DNA from: Candidatus Dojkabacteria bacterium UBA2259
GTDB taxonomy: Bacteria > Patescibacteriota > Dojkabacteria > SC72
Direction of reading: 5' to 3'
DNA: 50,410 bases
Assembly: GCA_002347605.1 (NCBI GenBank)
Contig: DDXN01000009.1
Coordinates: forward strand, 64,459 to 114,868
In this document: one piece after another, positions 45,674 through 50,410 of the stretch
How positions within the stretch are numbered: position 1 is the stretch's first letter
Layout of the letters: each line of letters starts with the position of its first letter
Notes under the pieces: generated by a model
What the model was told of the DNA's origin: nothing
The model's input: only the letters and a program-made list of their open reading frames with translations
Databases searched by the model: none
Made by a program: the position numbers and the translations under genes

Positions 45674-46900
45674 TTATTTAAGCTCTTGATCAATGGCTTC
45701 ATCAATAGCTTTTGCTAGCTCCTTCTCGTTTAGTTTAGAAGTTGGTGTACTTGAAGCCTTAAGACTTAATCCTAAGTGTCTTTCAGTTGAAGATATAGAA
45801 AGAATCTTAACCTTAACCTCCTGTCCAATCTTCACTATATCCTCAGGATTTTTAACCAGTTTATCTGAAAGCTCAGAGATATGTATTAACCCATTTAAGC
45901 CTTCCCCTATTCTTACAAAAGCACCATATGGAACAACCTTTTGAACAACACCATCAACAACATCACCAATCTTAAATTGAGAAATAGCTTGAGCCCATGG
46001 ATCCTGTTGTAATCTCTTAACACTGTAAGCTACTCTCTTTCCACCATCAGAAAGACCAATAACAATAACCTTAACAGAGTCTCCAACAGAGTATATTGCT
46101 CCAATATCTTCTACTTTGTCCCATGAAAGTTCGGAGAGATGTACTAACCCCTCTAGACCTTGTGCATTAACAAATATTCCAAAAGGTGTAATACCACTTA
46201 CTGTACCCTCTAAAATGTCCCCCTCTTTTACTTTCTTTAAAGTCTGTGCCCTCTTCTCTAAGTCTCTTGCTTGAGTTACCATCTTTTCAGAAAGAATAAT
46301 TCTGTTCTTTTCCCTATCTAGTTCAATTATTCTTGTCTTAATACCAGCCCCAATTAAAGAGTTTAGAGTCCTTTGAACTTTTGAAGATATATCTTTTCCA
46401 ACCTGTCTAACACCATTTGAATACACCCTTGTTGCATCTAACTGAGATGTAGGTATGAAACCCCTGATTCCTTTTCCTATCTCAACAATTAGACCACCAT
46501 TATTAGACTCAACAACAACGGCTTCTACTACTTCGTTATTCTTTTTAGCATTCTCTAAACTTAACCAAGCACTGGCCTGTTGAGTTCTTCTAATTGAAAG
46601 AATTAATTGGCCTTTGTCATCCTCAGGTTTAACAACATATACCAATACCTTGTCACCAACTTTAAGTAGAGTCCAATCAAGCGTATCAGACTTTAACTCT
46701 CTTCCAGCAATTATTCCTTCAGACTTATATCCCACATCAACGATTATTGCTCCGTTGTTAATATCAACAACCTCTCCTTCAACAATTTCACCCTTTGAAA
46801 GCTGTTTAATCTTATGCGAACTATCCTCTAGAAAACTACTTAACTGTGAGTACTGAGATTTGTCTAAACTCTCTGTATCACTTTTTATTGAATTGACCAT
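45674..46900 (-). CDS. rpsA: Ribosomal protein S1-like, four S1 domains
   Basis: S1 binds mRNA at the 30S subunit. The 408-aa protein has four S1 RNA-binding repeats: about 38-105 (GEIVEGEVVDINNGAIIVDV), 120-195 (VEAVVVESNNGGLIVEIGKG), 225-295 (GDILEGTVSGITPFGIFVNA) and 310-385 (GDVVDGVVQKVVPYGAFVRI). Four repeats, in place of the six of enterobacteria, is common in Gram-positives and CPR. Repeats 3 and 4 are the best conserved (LVHLSELSW, LIHISELS). The gene has an extended -10 promoter at 46975-46983, a leader with a hairpin, and a strong terminator, so it is a monocistronic unit. Confidence 0.93.
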   Translation of the reverse strand: MVNSIKSDTESLDKSQYSQLSSFLEDSSHKIKQLSKGEIVEGEVVDINNGAIIVDVGYKSEGIIAGRELKSDTLDWTLLKVGDKVLVYVVKPEDDKGQLILSIRRTQQASAWLSLENAKKNNEVVEAVVVESNNGGLIVEIGKGIRGFIPTSQLDATRVYSNGVRQVGKDISSKVQRTLNSLIGAGIKTRIIELDREKNRIILSEKMVTQARDLEKRAQTLKKVKEGDILEGTVSGITPFGIFVNAQGLEGLVHLSELSWDKVEDIGAIYSVGDSVKVIVIGLSDGGKRVAYSVKRLQQDPWAQAISQFKIGDVVDGVVQKVVPYGAFVRIGEGLNGLIHISELSDKLVKNPEDIVKIGQEVKVKILSISSTERHLGLSLKASSTPTSKLNEKELAKAIDEAIDQELK

Positions 46901-46930
46901 ATATATTATCCTATGGCGATGTATGAGTTA

Positions 46931-46967
46931 GCAGTATTACATACATACACTAAAATATTATTACTGC
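46931..46967 (-). promoter_or_regulatory. Leader hairpin of rpsA mRNA
   Basis: GCAGTA at the predicted 5' end of the transcript pairs with TACTGC about 25 nt later; two more pairs form beyond one mismatch. Its position suggests a structure that could take part in autogenous control of S1; this is inference. Confidence 0.35.
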
Positions 46968-46974
46968 AGTGGAG

Positions 46975-46983
46975 ATTATATCA
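46975..46983 (-). promoter_or_regulatory. Extended -10 promoter of rpsA
   Basis: The minus strand reads TGATATAAT, about 74 nt upstream of the rpsA ATG. No -35 at standard spacing. Confidence 0.55.
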
Positions 46984-46993
46984 ACTAAACTGT

Positions 46994-47716
46994 CTAATTA
47001 CTAGCATCTAATATCATCCTTGCTTTCTCTATTGCCTTAAAACCCGTGTCCCTAATATTATTGAAATCACTCTCTTTAAGATTAGACATCTCGTTAGACT
47101 TTCTCAATATTTTATTTCTCTGATTTTCTCTATCGTACTGACCTATTTGTAAATACACCTTAACTTCCCCATCTCTTTTGATCTTTTTTTTGAATTCATA
47201 GTTATATCCATCAAACCCAAATTTAATCATCTCCGTCATTGTTAACTCCTCATCTTCTGAATCAAAAGCGCTGTATTCTGGATTTATTACACCATTAATT
47301 TTGTTATACCTATGAAGTTCAATATCCTTAGCAGTAAAAAACTTCTCGGACTCCTGCTTTGGAAATACATATGCAGGATTAACCTTAATATAGTCCACCC
47401 TTATATATTTCTTTGTTCCTGGTATCTGAAGAAGGGACATCTTGTAAAGGGAGTGTGCCTGGGAAACTGAAATTTCCCTTCCATTAGTGTTAACCTCAAC
47501 ATCCTGGGGAAAGTCAGGATCATCCTTAACTGATAATTGCCTATCATACATGTCTTTATTATATGAAGGACCAGTTTCTTCACATAGATTTAGATTCTCT
47601 TCAAGTAAACAAGGTATTAGCTCATGGTTTAAAACATAGGAAGCAGCTCTGAGCTCTTGCTGTTCAGTTCTTAATGTAGCTCCAATACTATTATCATCTC
47701 CTTGTCCATTATTCAT
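46994..47716 (-). CDS. Hypothetical 240-aa protein
   Basis: I do not recognise a family. The protein is soluble, acidic and hydrophilic, with no signal or membrane segment. Mixed alpha/beta content is likely: a helical start (LRTEQQELRAASYVLNHELI), a middle section with aromatic strands (KKYIRVDYIKVNPAYVF), a charged block (FDSEDEELTMTEMIKFG) and a Lys/Arg-rich C-terminal helix. It begins 12 bp after nth on the same strand, so is likely co-transcribed with nth and the thymidylate-kinase-like gene. The upstream partners suggest a nucleotide or DNA role, but nothing in the sequence proves it. Confidence 0.7.
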   Translation of the reverse strand: MNNGQGDDNSIGATLRTEQQELRAASYVLNHELIPCLLEENLNLCEETGPSYNKDMYDRQLSVKDDPDFPQDVEVNTNGREISVSQAHSLYKMSLLQIPGTKKYIRVDYIKVNPAYVFPKQESEKFFTAKDIELHRYNKINGVINPEYSAFDSEDEELTMTEMIKFGFDGYNYEFKKKIKRDGEVKVYLQIGQYDRENQRNKILRKSNEMSNLKESDFNNIRDTGFKAIEKARMILDASN

Positions 47717-47728
47717 CTCTCTTATCTC

Positions 47729-48316
47729 TTAAATTAAATCTTTATCAAAATCATATCTACCATACAGTACAAAATATCTATTTATCTTGTACCAATCTTC
47801 TTTCTTGTATATCTTCTCTAAATCCTTTGCTATTTTATCAGGATTACTGTTCTTTGTTAAACCATACTTTATTGCAGTCTTTTTTACATGAGTATCTACA
47901 GCTATACCCTGATTAGATTGATACAGATCATTTAAAAAGACATTTGCAGTTTTGTATCCCACTCCTGGAAGCTCTAAAAGCTCCTCTAGAGATACTGGGA
48001 CATCACCATTGTACTCCTTTATTATGATTTCAGACATTTTCTTAATATGTCTTGCCTTTGTATGAAAATAGTTAACAGATGAGATATGGCTCTCAATATC
48101 TTTAATAGAAGCTAACGACATCATATACCCATCGGGGTATCGCCCGAAAAGGGCACTCGTTACCTTGTTCACCTGTTTATCTGTAGTTTGTGCAGAAAGC
48201 ATTATACATACCAGAAACTGAAACGGAGTATTCCAATTCTTTAACTCAGTACTTGCATTAGGATACATCTCTTCTAATTTTGAAAGTAAAAGGTATGCTT
48301 TTTCTCTTTTTCTCAT
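47729..48316 (-). CDS. nth: Endonuclease III-like DNA glycosylase lacking the iron-sulfur cluster
   Basis: Endonuclease III removes oxidised pyrimidines and nicks the abasic site. The 195-aa protein keeps the helix-hairpin-helix LPGVGYKTANVF with catalytic Lys122 and the catalytic Asp141 in VDTHV, plus the N-terminal LSAQTTDKQVN. The C-terminal four-Cys loop that holds the [4Fe-4S] cluster is absent; the only Cys is in LVCIML, and the protein stops about where the loop would begin. Cluster-free members of this superfamily are known. The ATG follows the stop of the kinase-like gene directly (TAGATG), so the two are coupled. Confidence 0.93.
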   Translation of the reverse strand: MRKREKAYLLLSKLEEMYPNASTELKNWNTPFQFLVCIMLSAQTTDKQVNKVTSALFGRYPDGYMMSLASIKDIESHISSVNYFHTKARHIKKMSEIIIKEYNGDVPVSLEELLELPGVGYKTANVFLNDLYQSNQGIAVDTHVKKTAIKYGLTKNSNPDKIAKDLEKIYKKEDWYKINRYFVLYGRYDFDKDLI

Positions 48317-49336
48317 CTATTTGATAGATTTCTTGAATTTAGATACGAAAATTTTTCCGTATTTATACTCAATAATATCAAATATCTCGGGAAAGAGATT
48401 AACTAACACCTTAATATGCTTAACTATTCCAGTATCATTCCATACAAGACGCCCTGTACTGCTTGCTAAGGCCTTTGAAACTAATTCAGACACTCTATAC
48501 ACCTCTTTTTTGTCATTACTAGATATGGCGCTTAACCACTCCCTCTTTAAACCTACTTCAACCTTAGATTCAACATACAAAAATTTCTGAATCTCATTTA
48601 ATCCTAGATATTTCACAACCTTACTCTTTTTTCCCCTACTATCTGGTATTATTCCCCTATTAATTGCAAACTCCAAACAATCCCTCTTAATATCTTCCCT
48701 TTCTCTCCATCCATCTCTATTTTTCGTTACGACATTCTTCCAACCATCTCCAAGCTCTTTGTCAAAAAGGTTATAGATCTGGGTACTAATATCTTGTACT
48801 TCTCTTACCTCATGCAAGTCATCTCTTTGACCATTTCTACTCTCTTTCCAATCGACTCCTTTGTGTTTTAAACAAATTACACACTCATCTATATTCAACA
48901 CATCCCTTAAGTATGAGTCAAAAAACAAAGCTTTAGTGACTAAAAACTCATTGTTCTGTGAATTTTTTCCATTTTGAAATATATAATACGCAATAGTAAG
49001 GGCATTGCTAAAAGGTCCTCTATCAAATACATATACATCAAATTTCTTACTAGCTAATATACAATTTAATATCTCTAACCTGTTTAAAGAAAATAACAAC
49101 ATTTTAACCTGAACAGCCCTATCAGTATCCAAGGCTAATTTTTGAGGGAAACCATTTACAAGAATATCTCTGATAATATATCCGAAAGGAGTTGCATAGT
49201 ATGGGAAAGATATAACGGAAGTGTTCAGTCCTCTTTTCCCAAGTTCAAGGGAAATATTTCTAACAGCATCCCCTTTCCCCACCTGATCTGACCCTTCAAA
49301 ATCTATACATTGATACTTAGAGTCTTTCAAAATCAT
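48317..49336 (-). CDS. Thymidylate-kinase-like protein with extra C-terminal domain
   Basis: Residues 1-210 resemble dTMP kinase: a P-loop FEGSDQVGKGD (G15-K21), the substrate region FPYYATPFGYIIRDIL, and FDRGPFSN near residue 100, like the DR motif. The P-loop is unusual: Gly22 replaces the Ser/Thr that normally follows GK and helps bind magnesium. Residues about 215-339 form an added helical domain of unknown type (ESKVEVGLKREWL, ELVSKALASSTGRLVW). At 339 aa it is well above the usual 200-215. It may phosphorylate dTMP or another nucleotide, or have lost activity. It is followed without gap by nth. Confidence 0.8.
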   Translation of the reverse strand: MILKDSKYQCIDFEGSDQVGKGDAVRNISLELGKRGLNTSVISFPYYATPFGYIIRDILVNGFPQKLALDTDRAVQVKMLLFSLNRLEILNCILASKKFDVYVFDRGPFSNALTIAYYIFQNGKNSQNNEFLVTKALFFDSYLRDVLNIDECVICLKHKGVDWKESRNGQRDDLHEVREVQDISTQIYNLFDKELGDGWKNVVTKNRDGWREREDIKRDCLEFAINRGIIPDSRGKKSKVVKYLGLNEIQKFLYVESKVEVGLKREWLSAISSNDKKEVYRVSELVSKALASSTGRLVWNDTGIVKHIKVLVNLFPEIFDIIEYKYGKIFVSKFKKSIK

Positions 49337-49363
49337 ATGCCCTATAATTTATTCCACCTTTTT

Positions 49364-49372
49364 AGTATATCA
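49364..49372 (-). promoter_or_regulatory. Extended -10 promoter of the kinase-nth unit
   Basis: The minus strand reads TGATATACT, 27 nt before the ATG at 49336, with AAGGTGG between. The -35 is weak. Confidence 0.5.
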
Positions 49373-49656
49373 CACATCTAAAACAGATAAATAGGTTATA
49401 AATTACAGGCTTAAAGGCTATATTCGAGTAAATATCTTATACATAGACAATCTCTTTGTACAAGTAGGTATTTGATACTCACAAGATAAATATTGCTCGT
49501 TTTTTGAAAGAAGAATATTCGAAAAAATTCAGACTCCTTTTTCAAAACCCTTAAAAGTTACGTATATTGGAATTAGTTAGAAATCTTTATATTAGACAAT
49601 AATAAAAGTAACATCCCAAATTAAACTAATTTCTTCACATTACCCTATAAAAGTAA
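49373..49656. other. Intergenic region between the kinase-like gene and the rRNA terminator
   Basis: About 285 bp, very AT-rich. I see no ORF, tRNA or strong hairpin in it on either strand. Confidence 0.5.
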
Positions 49657-49682
49657 AAACCCCACTATAAAAAGTGGGGTTT
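49657..49682 (-). terminator. Intrinsic terminator of the rRNA operon
   Basis: AAACCCCACT pairs with AGTGGGGTTT (10 bp, 6-nt loop), followed on the minus strand by TTACTTTT, 13 nt after 5S rRNA. Confidence 0.85.
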
Positions 49683-49695
49683 CCAGATTCAAAAT

Positions 49696-49811
49696 CCTGG
49701 CAATGACCTATCTTCCCAGGACCAATGGTCCAAGTATTTTCAGCGCTGGAACGTTTTACTTCTGAGTTCGGGATGGAGATCAGGTAGTTCCGCTCCGCTA
49801 CAATCGCCAGG
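49696..49811 (-). rRNA. rrf: 5S ribosomal RNA
   Basis: On the minus strand the ends pair (CCTGGCGA with the terminal TTGCCAGG) and the conserved core CCCGAACTCAGAAGT is present. Length is about 116 nt, normal for bacteria. It follows 23S rRNA by about 129 nt. End positions are estimated from pairing. Confidence 0.92.
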
Positions 49812-49940
49812 CGATAAGTATCCAAAAATGAATATCTATCGCCTGACGACCATTAACTATTACTAGTAATAGTCATCAGGACTTAATTCTAAAGAGCAAG
49901 AGAGTGTTATTACACACTCAAAACTGAACAGATAGCGAAA
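49812..49940 (-). other. 23S-5S spacer with processing-type inverted repeats
   Basis: The spacer holds GGCGATA (at the 5S boundary) with TATCGCC, a perfect 16-bp palindrome CTATTACTAGTAATAG (49857-49872) flanked by CCTGA/TCAGG, and a GAGTGT-type hairpin near 49900-49920. These are typical of RNase III processing stems. No tRNA is present. Confidence 0.6.

Positions 49941-50410
<470 letters not shown>

Overview
The window is a gene-dense, AT-rich stretch that looks like a Patescibacteria/CPR chromosome. The evidence is mixed aminoacyl-tRNA synthetase types (archaeal-type ProRS beside bacterial LeuRS and ArgRS), a form III-related RuBisCO with no Calvin-cycle neighbours, very short intergenic gaps, tRNA genes without encoded CCA, a PEGA-domain propeller protein, split competence genes and giant low-complexity surface proteins. 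Dojkabacteria (WS6) or a Microgenomates relative would fit, but I cannot settle the lineage from this window. The code is standard (table 11): TGA is used as a stop at both ATGA gene overlaps (39463-39466 and 16164-16167), and no gene needs TGA read through.

Layout. 1-3100: end of a PEGA/propeller gene converging on a membrane glycosyltransferase. 3130-6161: tRNA-Arg(CCT) diverging from uvrA. 6375-10217 (minus): two receiver-like genes, RuBisCO and proS in one tight array, diverging from rlmN across 28 bp. 11280-15330 (minus): tRNA-Arg(GCG), tRNA-Arg(TCG), argS, a small DUF1232 gene, tRNA-Pro(CGG), an ECF-type sigma factor, a membrane partner and a small secreted protein, closed by a bidirectional terminator. 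15361-19045 (minus): cyclophilin, comEA, comEC and a separate metallo-beta-lactamase gene. 19064-29756 (minus): two giant exported proteins (2598 and 962 aa) behind a TTGACA-17-TATTAT promoter. 29877-33973 (minus): M23/LysM peptidase, two tRNA-Ala genes and leuS. 34046-39918: a 151-aa orphan coupled to an 1806-aa protein ending in a GNAT-like motif. 40027-41523: rho with a TTGACT-17-TATACT promoter, and just upstream a tiny transcription unit with a 20-codon ORF, a palindrome on its -10 box and a strong terminator. 41803-49336: radA, clpC, rpsA, a 240-aa orphan, nth and a thymidylate-kinase-like gene. 49657-50410: 3' end of a 23S-5S rRNA operon on the minus strand.

Across the window an extended -10 box (TGnTATAAT or close) recurs in front of at least eight transcription units, usually with no -35 box. 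Most genes are informational or housekeeping. The accessory interest lies in the RuBisCO/receiver operon, the giant surface and cytoplasmic proteins, the mini-gene upstream of rho, the unusual tRNA-Arg(GCG), and several RNA inverted repeats in 5' leaders.
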